Source of the DNA: Parasponia andersonii
Lineage: Eukaryota; Streptophyta; Magnoliopsida; Rosales; Cannabaceae
Direction: 5' to 3'
Assembly (NCBI GenBank): GCA_002914805.1
Contig: JXTB01000023.1
Coordinates: 477,784-541,783, forward strand
Length of the DNA: 64,000 nt
Shown: piece after piece, positions 1-10,837 of the stretch
Layout of the letters: each line of letters starts with the position of its first letter
Position numbering within the stretch: the stretch's first letter is position 1
Made by a program: the position numbers and the translations under genes
The notes under the pieces: model-generated
Told to the model about the DNA's origin: nothing
The model's input: the letters and a program-made list of their open reading frames with translations, nothing else
Databases searched by the model: none

Positions 1-893
1 TCCTGGAGACGACAATGGATACTTTAGTTTTGCTGCCTCATTTTGTCAAATTCTTTGGTGAAGCAAAGAATCGTTCCACTTCTGCTGGAAATCTTGCGAT
101 TGTTTTTACTGCTTTTGGTAAATAGTCACTTTAGCTGGTAATTTTTCTCCTATAGTTGTACTACTTCGATGCTCTTTCCAAGTTATTAACGATTGTGTAC
201 ATCTTTTGCAGTTCTTAATTTGGCCTTTTCATTGAGTCTTCTTTGTTTCATTATTATGCATGCATCCCTTTTATCAAGCAATACAACGTCCGTGGAGGTA
301 GTTTATGCAAACTTATACTCTCAGTAACTTCATTCTTAGTTATTATGTTATGCGTATCTGCGCTTGCCATTTGGAGCTCCATGCATTTCCTTTAACTCTG
401 ACTTCCCATTTTTAAGTTGATTTGGATATGGGTAACTGAAAAGAAATAACCCCACTCACTTTTTAGACAAGAAATTTTCTCATTTTATGATTGCAAGTAA
501 TTGCTCTTCATAAATTTTTAAATCGTCTAAAAAATTGTTTTAGGTTTATGAGAAGAAAAGAGCAGTCAGATGGCAATATGACCTAGGAAGGAAGAGGAAT
601 TTCGAGCAGGTTTTTTCATTACAATTGTCTTGCATGTTCTTTTGGAATTGCCAGGCCTAGAGGCCTAGACAGGCCATTGTTTGTTCAGAATTTCGGATGC
701 CTTACTGGCCTTGTCTTCTTATAGCTTTCGTTCCCTTTATTTATTTTTTTATTTTTTCCCCCTCTTTTTTGCGTAGGTTTTTGGCACGAAAAAGACATTA
801 TGGTTCTTCCCGTTGTTCTCAAAAGACGATTTGGACACCATACCTGCACTTCAAGGCCTAGAATTTCCAACACGTTCTGATGTTGAGGTTTGA
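1..893 (+). CDS. DHHC-type protein S-acyltransferase, 3' part (4 terminal exons)
   Basis: This is the C-terminal part of a plant protein S-acyltransferase (zf-DHHC family), a membrane enzyme that palmitoylates cysteines. The catalytic DHHC domain lies upstream of the window. Visible exons are 1-117, 212-297, 544-609 and 777-893, all with GT-AG borders. The first encodes the end of transmembrane helix 3 and the following loop (FLETTMDTLVLLPHF). The second gives the fourth helix and NTTSVE, the family's NTTxxE motif. The third gives VYEKKRAVRWQYDLG and NFEQ, and the last gives VFGTKKTLWFFP and LQGLEFPTRSDVEV before TGA at 891-893. The motif order (NTT, YEK, NFEQVFG, GLEFP) is what I recall for Arabidopsis PAT13-PAT16-like members, but the exact paralogue cannot be fixed from this part. 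No frame damage is seen, so the gene is probably functional. The 3' UTR probably runs a few hundred bases past 893. Confidence 0.85.
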
Positions 894-2470
894 GGTTTGC
901 GAACTTAACAACTTACTGTTCTGCCGCTGCACCATGTACTGTTCTCTGTATATTTAACATTAGACATGAGTATGAGATGGGTCACAATGTGTTTTGAGTG
1001 TTGACAAACTACTGCTTACAATTAATGCTGTGAGGGAATGTATGTACATTATACAGTTTTAGGTCCAACCTTCTATACAGTCGTTTTACTGGATTTATAT
1101 GAACAGGCTGATCACTTGTTTGAATGTGCCAACTTCATGTACAGCATCATAAATAAGACCACTTGGCTAGTTTAACAACTAAATTTTTCTCAGTAGCCGA
1201 CTTTGTAGAATATATTGCATTGCAGGATTTAATTTGTGTCTATATATGAATAGGCTACATGATTTTTAATTTATTATGCTAGGTGGTGTGTCTACACGCT
1301 TGAAAACTTCTACTCGTTCTTTTTCCAAAATATTGAAAGGGGGAGTTCAAAATTCTCCTTATCCAGTAATGTTTCTGGACCAGATACCGTTTCGAACTAA
1401 AGATGCTACTCCCTTAGTCATCGAAAAAAATCTCGAGAGAACTTTGGTTTGTTAGCGTAGCGTATCATATGAAAAACACCATTAGATTGTCACCACTCAC
1501 CAACAACAATCTAACCTCAGGTTTATTAATCCAGAATGGACCGTATTAGAAATTAAAGAAGGTGTTTCATTAGTTACAAACACGTTTTGGACACGAATAT
1601 TGGTGAATCCTCGCATAATTAGTGAAATGAAGGATGAGGATAGCTTGAATTTTTTTTTTTTTTTTTTTTTTTCCATGACGATTCTTTTCATTACAGATTT
1701 ATTGAATATGGCTGAATGTTATATACAGCTTGAAAGCAGTGGAACATTACTGGCTGGGCTGAATGGCATTTTACTATTTCAACTTGTAACTTAAAATGAT
1801 TGTGTATTGTAAATTGTGAAACCTGGTTGTTAACCGTGAGTTTTGTCTAGTCAACCAAGAACTTTTTGAGCTGGAATTTAGTGGACTTTTATGTAGAGAA
1901 ACACCTAACCTTCATTTAAGTTGTAATATTAAACAACTCTAACATAAATCTAACGTGATAAAATGTGCTTTGGGTCAACAGTCTGAAACTCACAAAACTG
2001 CACTTATAGGTAGCCGTGCTCCCATAATTTATTATTTTTTTTGAGAGAACGTTGCCCCCATAATTAACTCTGGTTACTTTAGGTCACTAATTATCCTAGA
2101 AGTTCTAGCTACAAAGTGGTATTGACAAGCTTTACAAAAAATGATAACATATTAGACTACCAACTCTCTCTCTCTCTCTCAAATCTTATGGCACGCATGA
2201 AACGTGCAGGCTTTCAAGCAGGTCAGTAAGCCACGTAGTAGTATGTTGGAAATAATATTTGTATATTACCCGATTCTATTCGGAACAACACGTACTAGGG
2301 AAGGCAACATTCTAGCCGTGCCGAAGCCTAAAACCTCATCGTCATATCACAAAACTCGACTCCAAGTCATCATCGATTCGTCTGTCATTATTATATTAAT
2401 ACAACTAGCCACATATTATGCCAGCTACACGAGTTGACCCCTCCATACTCTCATTTCCTACTTCTCTGAG
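894..2470. other. Intergenic space between two convergent genes
   Basis: This interval should hold the 3' UTR of the S-acyltransferase on its left and that of the minus-strand membrane-protein gene on its right. It includes a T homopolymer at about 1650-1672 and a short CT run at about 2166-2181. The ORFs here are short, have no recognisable motifs and look like chance. I see no RNA gene. Confidence 0.6.
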
Positions 2471-2801
2471 CTTTAAAAAATGTAGAAAGAAACTCCGAAA
2501 ATGACTTGTTCAGAATCTTTTATACTTTCAATATTTTTCGCAACCCATAAGATACATTGCAGCCCTACTGGAACTACTGAAGCTTTACACATGTATGCAC
2601 AACTTATAGTCAACCTCAGCCGACTTGATTTATGACCAAGTTGGGCATTGATCACGAATCCCATTTGTTTTTCTAGTTTCCTTAGCTAAATCATAAAGCT
2701 GAGATACTGCCTTAACCAGTTGTGATTTTGTAACAAGAAGAAAAAAACAATAATAAAAATTTTGCATAAACGACAATCGTGTGATGGCTCTTTTGATATC
2801 A

Positions 2802-3164
2802 TCATCTTTCAGGGTCAGGAGTGGAATCATCCGGTAAAGGAAGGGGTTGAGCCGTCGCTCTTTCGATATCTTTGTTAGTCTTCGGAGTAGAGATATCAGA
2901 AAAGACCAGAGAGATCCAAACAATGACTGGAGTAGCAAGAAGAATGAGGCCAAAAGGCACCATCCACAGTTGTTCATTTTCAGGATGATATTCAAATTGC
3001 CACCAGGCCAGAGTCAACCCCCCTGCCAGGCTCACTATAAACGACACAAAACAAGCTATGCCGATCTTCACAATCTTCTTTACTTCTCTGTGATTTGTAT
3101 CTCTCTGCGGTACTTCCTTGTCGTTTGATGAGACTGTAGTGCTTTTTTCTTTGTTTGATCCCAT
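2802..3164 (-). CDS. Small two-helix plant membrane protein, unknown function
   Basis: This 120-residue protein has a charged N-terminus of about 35 residues and a KKIVKIG segment. A first hydrophobic helix follows (about 37-60, IGIACFVSFIVSLAGG), then a short loop WWQFEYHPENEQ. A second helix (about 70-95, LWMVPFGLILLATPVIVW) precedes a hydrophilic tail. I recall small uncharacterised Arabidopsis proteins with a similar WW..YHP..xQLWMVPFGLIL core, so this looks like a conserved plant family, but no function can be assigned. The start at 3164 is the first true ATG. An in-frame TTG nine bases upstream is not a plausible plant start. The 5' UTR contains a GT-AG intron, and the compact ORF shows no damage. 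Other frames over the same interval are shadows. Confidence 0.75.
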   Translation of the reverse strand: MGSNKEKSTTVSSNDKEVPQRDTNHREVKKIVKIGIACFVSFIVSLAGGLTLAWWQFEYHPENEQLWMVPFGLILLATPVIVWISLVFSDISTPKTNKDIERATAQPLPLPDDSTPDPER

Positions 3165-3455
3165 CAAAATCAAAAAACCCGAATAAGATTAGTTCTGGGT
3201 TTTTAACTTTTTCCCCTGCAATTTAAATTTGGAAACGAAAAACCAGTCAACATTAATAATTAACAAAAGCAAAAACTCTGTTCTACATAATAAGCAGAGA
3301 GCGATCCACAGTTCATAATATCAAAATTAAAGCACAAAATAAAGGAACATACCGGCTTTTATTTAGTTAAACCCCCAGTTGTAGCTGAAAAATGAAGAGG
3401 GACAAGAAGAGATGTATAGCTAAAGGTATATATATATATATATATATACATATAC

Positions 3456-3496
<41 letters not shown>

Positions 3497-3620
3497 AAGA
3501 GATGGGTTGAACCGAAGTGTAAGAGGGTACTGTTTGAATATTGGAGAGAGAGTTACATCAGAAGAAGGGGGCTTTGGCTTTGAGATTTTCTAGTCATACA
3601 AGTAATTGTGACATATTAAG
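3165..3620 (-). promoter_or_regulatory. 5' UTR with intron and microsatellites upstream of the membrane-protein gene
   Basis: Read on the minus strand, a leader exon ends at 3353 (GCCG|GTATG). An intron covers 3352-3216 and ends TTGCAG, and the second leader exon joins the ATG at 3164. The first leader exon holds a (TA)n run at 3427-3448 and a (GA)n run at about 3459-3500, which read as (CT)n in the transcript. CT-rich leaders are common in plant genes. The transcription start is not determined. Confidence 0.55.
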
Positions 3621-6600
3621 CTATAAATCAGACGCCCCTTTCTATCAAAGTTGTTATTTGTTAAAATGACTAAATATAAACCAGAGAATGATTACGTTTC
3701 AGGATTTAAACCAAGCCCCCGGTGAAGCTATCTGGGGTAGTAGATTCGTATTTTTTTTCCCCTCAAAATTAAAAGAAAATATATATTTGGGGTGGTTTGT
3801 TACGGTTCATTAAACTACTGGCTTGTCTCTTTTCTATAAAAAAATCTTGGGCTACCATATAGGATATTGAATTTTGATAATTAAAGGTCTAACGTAGTTG
3901 GCAACCAAAGTTGGACCGCGACGTTTTGGAACTCGGTTTTCACCGGAGTTTAAAAAATAAATAAGTAAATGACAAATAATAATAATAATAATAATAACGC
4001 CCAGTTTATTTAATGGACTCTCTTTGCTAAAGCACTCTATAGAATATGTAACTTATTTCCGGACTTGGGGACCCACTTCATCTCAATGGGACGAATTTTA
4101 CGTTGTGATAATAACTTTCAGTCACAATCTGACTGAATTGCAAAGATAAATAAAAAAAAAAATCTAGTACTTTATTTGGTAATTTTTTCTTTTAGTTTTT
4201 TGTTTTGAAAAGAGAAATGAGTAGTAAAGATCGTCATAATGTTATTTGAAAAAATCTTCACCCTACCTTTTTCTTACCACCACAAACATTTCCCACCAAA
4301 CAATAATTCTATTGGATTATAAGCTTCCATAAGGTGAATTATTGATTATAAGCTTCCGTAAGGTTCTTCGCTGGGATAACGTTATGGTCCTGTCTTTCAT
4401 GAAAATGAAGACTTTTCTTAACTTTATTTAAGACATTGTTTTGCTCATCTTAGAAGTTGATGGGAATTTACGATGGTCAACGCGAAAGATAAGATTGTAA
4501 AGACTGTATTTATAATGTTCTTGTAGACTGTGTTTGTAAATATTATATATACATATCCAGAGCAGTACACATAAATATTGGAGGGTTGATTTCATCCGTT
4601 TGTAACCGGGGATCGTTGTTCTATAATTTATGCTCATCCATATTTTTTATTGGATAATTACCTTTAGTACATCAATTGCTACGAAATTAAATATGACATC
4701 ATTGATGATGACAGCTCAACGTATACCATCTCTATTGTATATATACTTGCGAAAAACAGTGTACCAATGCTATATTTAACAAGACAGGGTTTATAACAAA
4801 ATGAGTTGGCAAGTGCAATATCATCTGCTATTTGAGATCTCCAATCTAAGTTTAAGTTGTATTGGGATTAAATATGTAAATTTATTATCTCTAATAGAGT
4901 GGGAAAAAAATTGAGTAATAATAAGTATTTATCGTAATTAAGTATAAAAATTTATTATTTCTAATAAAATAGGATGAAAATTAAGTAGTAATATATATTT
5001 TTTTATAATTTATAATAACTGAAAATCATTAGTTAAACTTCACTTAAAAAAAAACATGCTAGTGTTTCGTATATTTTTTGGGTTATGCTATATTGCATAT
5101 ATATATTAAAAGAAAATGATATTTGTTTATAAATACTATCTTTATTTACAAAAAAAAAAATATCTGGTTTATTCTATTAACTCTTATTATTTTCCTATTA
5201 ACTATATACTCATCAAAAAATCTCCACTTCACATAACAATTTAGTCACTCATACTCTATAAAAATCAACAAAAATGGTCGGTGCAATCCCTCATATTCTA
5301 CTAGTTACAGTTACTTATATTCATTACAATGAGTAGCATAGTATGTAAATATCTTTTTATTTGCTTACAAAAAAAAGAAGGAAAAGTACATATATTTTTA
5401 TTTACGACAAGTAGCACACTAACTTCATTGACAAAATAATTTTATAAAGTAGTGAATGACAACTCTAATTTATAATAATTTCTAAATGAGGATAAAATTA
5501 TAAACAAAATTAAATAAAACAAAAAAAAATTGTAAAGTTGCATGGAATTTAGATTGTGTTATTTTTTATGCTATTTTTGGCAGAAAAAATATCACATGCT
5601 AAAAATAGCATATAACATAAGATATGACATATGCCCATCAAGAGTTGCTCTTATAATGCAATGGGGCAAAACCTATATGCCGTGCATATACAACAGATAT
5701 ACATTTATCTGTACACCCGTACATAGATAACCAAAGTACTTCCATCAGTTAAGGATGGTAGAACCTATGAGGATACGTGTTTTTGTTTGAGAAAAGAAAA
5801 ATAATAACAGTGATAAGTCTCATTTATATACATGTCAAAACATGTAACTTTTTGGTGTTTGAAATAATATAAAAGAATCTTTAGAAAAGAAAGGAAAAAA
5901 AAAACTAAAATAAAGCAACGTACAAACAAGAACTATAATTGGGGCCAATATTATCCGATTTAGAAAACAATCAAGAGATATTAAAAAATCGAAAAGGAAA
6001 AATAATCCATATATTGATTTTCTCTTTAAAAAGTCAAGAAAAAAAATTCAAATTAAAAGAAAAAAGCACACAAAGATATGTGAACCGTGAAGTAGAAAAA
6101 TAAAAACAGAGAATAACTCAAGCAATGGAACTCCAAACGGCACCGCCCAAAGCTCATCAACTATTCTGTTTATGTAAGAGTTGAAGAATAGCTTGAAATA
6201 AAGATTAGTCTTTTTTTTTAAAAAAATAAATAAATAAAAATCTCACAAGAAGATAAGAATAAATAAATCATTTTTCGAAAATTGACTAATTGTATTCTAG
6301 GGAGTGACTTTCACGAAAGTCCATGGGAGAGTTTTTATTTTATTTTATTATTTTTTTAAAGGTTTGTAAATTTTATTTATTTATTTATTTATTGTCTGTC
6401 TTGTAAAGACTTTTTCATGTTTGATTCAAGTGAGGGTGTATTTACCTTCAAGAAAAAAAGTGAGGGTCGAGTTTTTTTTTTTTTTTTTTGGGATAGAAGG
6501 GTGAAAATAGGACATGAATAACAAAACTTAAGGATTAAATTGGATAAAGTAATAATACATGAGGGATATAAGAAAATTAGCGGACAAACATTGAAATATG

Positions 6601-7025
6601 ATAGAATAAATAAGAATATGATAATATGATCTAAGTCCTACATATATCTATATTTGTATTGAAGTAAGCAGGAGACTATTAAATTTATTTTTCTGTCTTT
6701 TTTCTAAACAAATGTTTTAGGTGTTATGTTAATAATATTAAAAACAGAGAGATAAATGAAGACAGTAGACCCAAAGAAGACAAAGTTTCTTTTAATATTT
6801 CCTTTAAAAAGAAAGAAAAAAATCAGGTTTATTTTAAGATTCGATTGATACTAGAATTTTTTTTTGGGGTGATTTTCCAAAAATATTAATCTTAGTCATT
6901 AAATAATTTATACTTGGAATAATTTGATTTCTTGTGAAAACTAAATATGATATGTTACTTTTTTCGTAACATTTTTAAAAAAGCACTACATAGCTCACGT
7001 TTTTTTTTTTTCAAAGTTTAGTATT
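3621..7025. other. AT-rich intergenic DNA with small tandem duplications
   Basis: No credible gene is seen. Small local duplications are visible. At about 4312-4366 a unit around gattataagcttcc occurs twice, about 30 bp apart. At about 4868-5010 two diverged copies of a roughly 70-bp AT-rich unit lie in tandem. There is a (TAA)n run near 3978-3996. The ORFs at 4428-4637 and 5542-5730 have no recognisable domain. Confidence 0.6.
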
Positions 7026-8336
7026 ACGGGCATCTTTCAAAATTCCAGCCCCAACAAAATACCAAAAATTAAAAAAAATCCCAAATTGAAAAATTCATGA
7101 TTCATTTAGAAAATATTATTTTTTAAAACATATTTTTAGCAAAATAACACTTTAATAAATATTTAAGAAAATATCTCTTTTTCTGCAAAATTGTTATTTT
7201 TAAATAGTACTCGAGGTAACTAATTTGGTTACTTGGGGAAGCTAATCTAAATACTTGAGGTAACTTGACTAGTTACTTCATGTATATCATTAATTAATAA
7301 AAGTGGTAATTTTCTAAATACTTTTAAAATTATATTTTTCTAATTAAAATCTAGAATTTTTCAAATAATTTTAAAATTCGAGATTTTTCAATTTTTTTGA
7401 ATAATTACCATAAAAAAATGAAATTTTCTCTAGTATTACCCGTAATACTCACAGAGATCACAAAACAATGAAATTGTATATATTTAAAAGAGGAAGTTTG
7501 ATTTTATATGATAAACTTTCAAAAAAAAAGGAAGAGAGGAAATTAGATTTTTTTTTTTATGTAAAATTTTAAAAAAATTGAAAAATCTGAATTTTAAAAT
7601 TATTTGAATATCTCAGATTTAATTAGAAAAATATTACTTTAAAAATATTTAGAAAAATACTATTTTTAATTAATTGACGAGATACTGAGATAATTTATCA
7701 AATTACCTAAGGTAACTTAATTGGTTACTTCAAGTAACTAAATTAATTAGCTAAAGTAACCTAAATAATTACCTCGAGTATTACTCAAAAATACCAATTT
7801 TGAAGAAAAAGTGGTATTTTTTCAAATATTTATTAAAAATGATGTATTACTAAAAAACTTTTAAAACAATATTTTTCTAAATCAATCCGGAATTTTTCTG
7901 AAAAATTAGCCCATATGTGATTTTTCAGTTTTTAACACTATCGACCTGGATTTCTGTAAGAAGCCAAAAAAAAAAAAAAAAAGAAAAATCTCATATTTTA
8001 AAATTTCTTGGAAAATCCCAAATTTGAATGGAAAAATACTACTTTCAAAAATATTTTTATTTATAAAATATAATTTTTAACCAATTGATGAAATACTTGA
8101 TGTAACCAAATTAATGTTCTCAAGTAACTTGATTAGTTACCTCAAGCAACCCAAAAAGTTACTTCGAGTACCTTTGAAAAATATCTTTCTAATTATTTTC
8201 AAAAAAAATGATAGTTTCCTTAGTAAATTTTTATAAAATGATATTTCTAAATCCATCCCAGATTTCCAAAAATTCAAATTATCTAGGATTTGTTAGCGTT
8301 TTAGAATTTTGGCCTGGATTTTTGTAAGAAGCTCTA
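7026..8336. repeat. Three MITE-like units, two forming a long inverted repeat
   Basis: Three diverged copies of an AT-rich unit of about 350-420 bp are visible. Copy 1 (about 7026-7430) is the reverse complement of copy 2 (about 7545-7965). Copy 3 (about 7985-8336) is in the same orientation as copy 2. Landmarks shared by all are the end motif ctggatttytgtaagaagc, a block rich in ggtaac/gttacc steps, and a gaaaaatctsaattttaaaat block at the other end. Copies 1 and 2 are separated by roughly 115 bp, so a transcript through them could fold into a hairpin with arms near 400 bp. No ORF is present. A short related fragment lies near 55855-55985. Confidence 0.7.
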
Positions 8337-8925
8337 TTTAAAATTGAGAAAAGAAATGAAAAAGAAAATGAAAACAATGGGCTGAAGAAAGGCCCAATTT
8401 CAAAGTTCTAATTTGATATGGATAGGGCTAATTTGAGTCGAAATGACTAATTTTTTTTTTCAAAAATGACAATTTTAGGAGTGCTAAAAACTTCTTAATG
8501 ATGAAAGAGTCCTAAATAAGGGTTTTTTTTTTTTAATGATCAAAAAGTCACTTATACTTTAAAAATATTATTTTTAGAAAAATACACCCCAAAAAAAAAA
8601 GATCATTCCCTAGTTATTTTTATCCATGTCATTTTCTCAGGAGTAACAGATGATTTTTGGGCTTCTTTCATGAATAGTAGTTATATAAAATTGTATTGGC
8701 TTTGGAGCAATTTTCCTTATGAAAAAACCGCCAAAATTGTTATGAATTAATCAAAAAACATTCTTCAAAGCTACCACTCAACTAAAATCCTCGCTTTTTC
8801 TCATTATTTGCATTTTAATAGTTTTATTTCTATTTTTAGATATATATTTCATGTGTAAAATACGTATAGATATATTTACGATATGAATATATATAGTAGT
8901 TCTTAAGTATAATTTTTATATAAAA

Positions 8926-8934
8926 GACCTTGTA

Positions 8935-8968
<34 letters not shown>

Positions 8969-9550
8969 GTTGTTGTTGTTGTTGTTATTATTATTTACAA
9001 AACCCCGTGTGTTTTAAAAAATATGAGAAAAGTTCATTTGAATTAGGTTTTTTATTTTAGAAAAAAAGAAATGTTGCAATTGGACAATGTTTGAAATTCG
9101 ACATTCTTATATCATTCAAATCAGACAAATTGATAGAAAATGATAAAATTACTCTTAGTGAATGATATTTAGTTTTATATATATATATTTAAGAATTTTC
9201 TATACTTATAAATAGAAAATGATAAAATTACTCTTAGTGAATGATATTTAGTTTTATATATATATTTAAGAATTTTCTATACTAGTTATAAGTGATAAAA
9301 TAGTTCTTGAAAAAAATATTATCTATGTATCTAAATACAAACTAAAAAATATTATACAAGCCTAAATCTATCATGCGGGAAGGGAAATTTGTAATTTTTT
9401 ATTAATTTTTCTAATTTAATTTAGTTCAAAATAGTCAAATCATAATACTTTCTGCAATTAAAAAAAAATCAAATTTCAGGGATTTTTTTTTATTTTTTAT
9501 ATTTCTTAAAACACATGGAGTTTTGTAAGAAAAAGATGAAATACAAGGTT
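8926..9550. repeat. Small terminal-inverted-repeat (MITE-like) element
   Basis: The left end reads accttgtattttat, followed by ttacaaaaccccgtgtgttt. The right end carries the reverse complement (aaaacacatggagttttgtaa, then aaatacaaggtt). The inverted ends therefore extend over about 60-100 bp with mismatches. The interior holds a (TTA)n/(TTG)n microsatellite (about 8938-8996) and a tandem duplication. A target-site duplication is not clear. No transposase is encoded. Confidence 0.55.
9133..9285. repeat. 75-80 bp tandem duplication
   Basis: The block starting atagaaaatgataaaattac and ending ttttctatact occurs twice in a row (about 9133-9211 and 9212-9285) with only a few differences. The two copies differ mainly in the length of an internal (TA)n run. 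Confidence 0.8.
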
Positions 9551-9589
9551 ATTTATGACATTTTTATCTAGATAAAACTATATACTATA

Positions 9590-10452
9590 TGTTGAAGCTG
9601 TTCTTACCAATTGTCCACGTGTCTTCAAACCATTGATTCTGGTCTTACCGACTATCCACGTGTCTAAACTGTTGGAGCTGTTCTTACCAACTGTCCACAT
9701 GTGTTCGCTATCTCAGGATGCTTTTGATCTCACTTCGGACTGATGAGGTGGGAGTGGCTACCTGCAAAGACTCTCCGATGCTTAAGTCAGATATTTACTC
9801 CCGAGATTGAGTAGCAAAGACTGAGTTTTTCTTTTGTCTCATAACAAAAAATTGTCCTCTATCTATTTATGTGTATATATATATATATATATATCTATTT
9901 TCGGGGAGATGTATGGCGTATATATATAATCCTGGAACTGAGAACCTACTGGCTCTCAATCCCAGGATTGAGTATCCTTTTTTCGTCAGGACTTATTCTA
10001 GAAATCACGGGCCATGGTCTCCGTAATCTCCCTTGCTTCTTTGTGATCTGCTTTCTGCCGTCCCCTATAGTACGAGCCTGGCAAAGGTGAGACTCTGACA
10101 ATCCGCCGTCCTGTTGGGACGGTTTGCCTAATGCACACACCACCCAGGATCGCATTGAATGCCTTGTCGGGGTCTGAAGCAGCGCGCTGCCCCCAATGAT
10201 CTTCTGGCGGAAGACCCTCGAGGCTTTTGGCCCTCAACTGTCGAGGCAAGAATAAGATTGGGCTAAACTTGTCTAGGGTCTGAGATGGGTTCAGCCCTGG
10301 CCTATGACAACCATCGGGCCCAAGTCGTTTCATGTGTGACTTATGTGGCTTTCAAGTGGCCCTCCTGGATACGTGTCGAATAGTGTGTCCCATGCCATCT
10401 GTTCCGCCACTTAATCATCCACGTAGCTCATGATCTGGGAGTGGGCCTTACA
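9590..10452 (-). repeat. Element 1 LTR (3' LTR in element sense)
   Basis: This is about 863 bp and is homologous to 15358-16250, and more distantly to the LTRs of element 2. It contains CACGTG cores near both ends. A minus-strand TATATATATA block lies beside a conserved inverted repeat at 9929-9969. ORFs inside it, such as the one at 9998-10333, are chance readings. Confidence 0.88.
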
Positions 10453-10453
10453 A

Positions 10454-10469
10454 CTGCCCCCATTTCCCT
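10454..10469 (-). other. Polypurine tract of element 1
   Basis: On the minus strand this reads AGGGAAATGGGGGCAG and abuts the LTR. That is the expected position for the plus-strand primer of reverse transcription, and it fixes the element's orientation. Confidence 0.7.
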
Positions 10470-10681
10470 ATTTGATGGATTTGTAGCCATCAAGTGGGGA
10501 AATCATGCCTCCAGTTTGCCAATTTGAAAGGTATGTGCATCTCATTACCGCCATTACTCCCTAGTTACTGATGCTGACGCACGCTAACTCGTGCCATGAT
10601 CTTTTTCAAATTTTTGAAATTTTGATGCTTCCGATTTCCTCGCAGTGTTCCCCTCCAAGGAAAACTTCCCGGCTTCTCCTC

Positions 10682-10689
10682 TATAAAAA
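10682..10689 (+). promoter_or_regulatory. TATA box of the antisense gene in element 1
   Basis: TATAAAAA, preceded by ctcct, stands 156 bp before the ATG at 10838. The same arrangement (cctctataaaa, then about 130 bp of pyrimidine-rich leader ending in ctagaaacttttgct) is present in element 2. Conservation between diverged copies supports a real promoter facing against the retrotransposon. Confidence 0.5.
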
Positions 10690-10837
10690 GTCGCACTTGT
10701 GCTTATCTCTTACTTTACCGAAATCCCCAAGTACTCATATTTCCTTTCTTTCAAAATTTCAAGCCTTCTTAAATCTTAGGGATTCTGAATCTTCCCTTTT
10801 CTAGAAACTTTTGCTTTCTTTGATCGCACCCACGATA

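Noticed and set aside
2847-3128. Plus-strand 93-residue ORF
   Set aside because: It is opposite to the membrane-protein gene, which has helices and splice structure. The plus frame has no features.
4428-4637. 69-residue minus-strand ORF
   Set aside because: It has no domain or neighbouring element structure, and the composition is that of AT-rich chance ORFs.
9946-10333. Overlapping ORFs with PGSYYRGR- or GRRIVRVS-like sequence
   Set aside because: They fall wholly inside an LTR of element 1 and are broken in the partner LTR.
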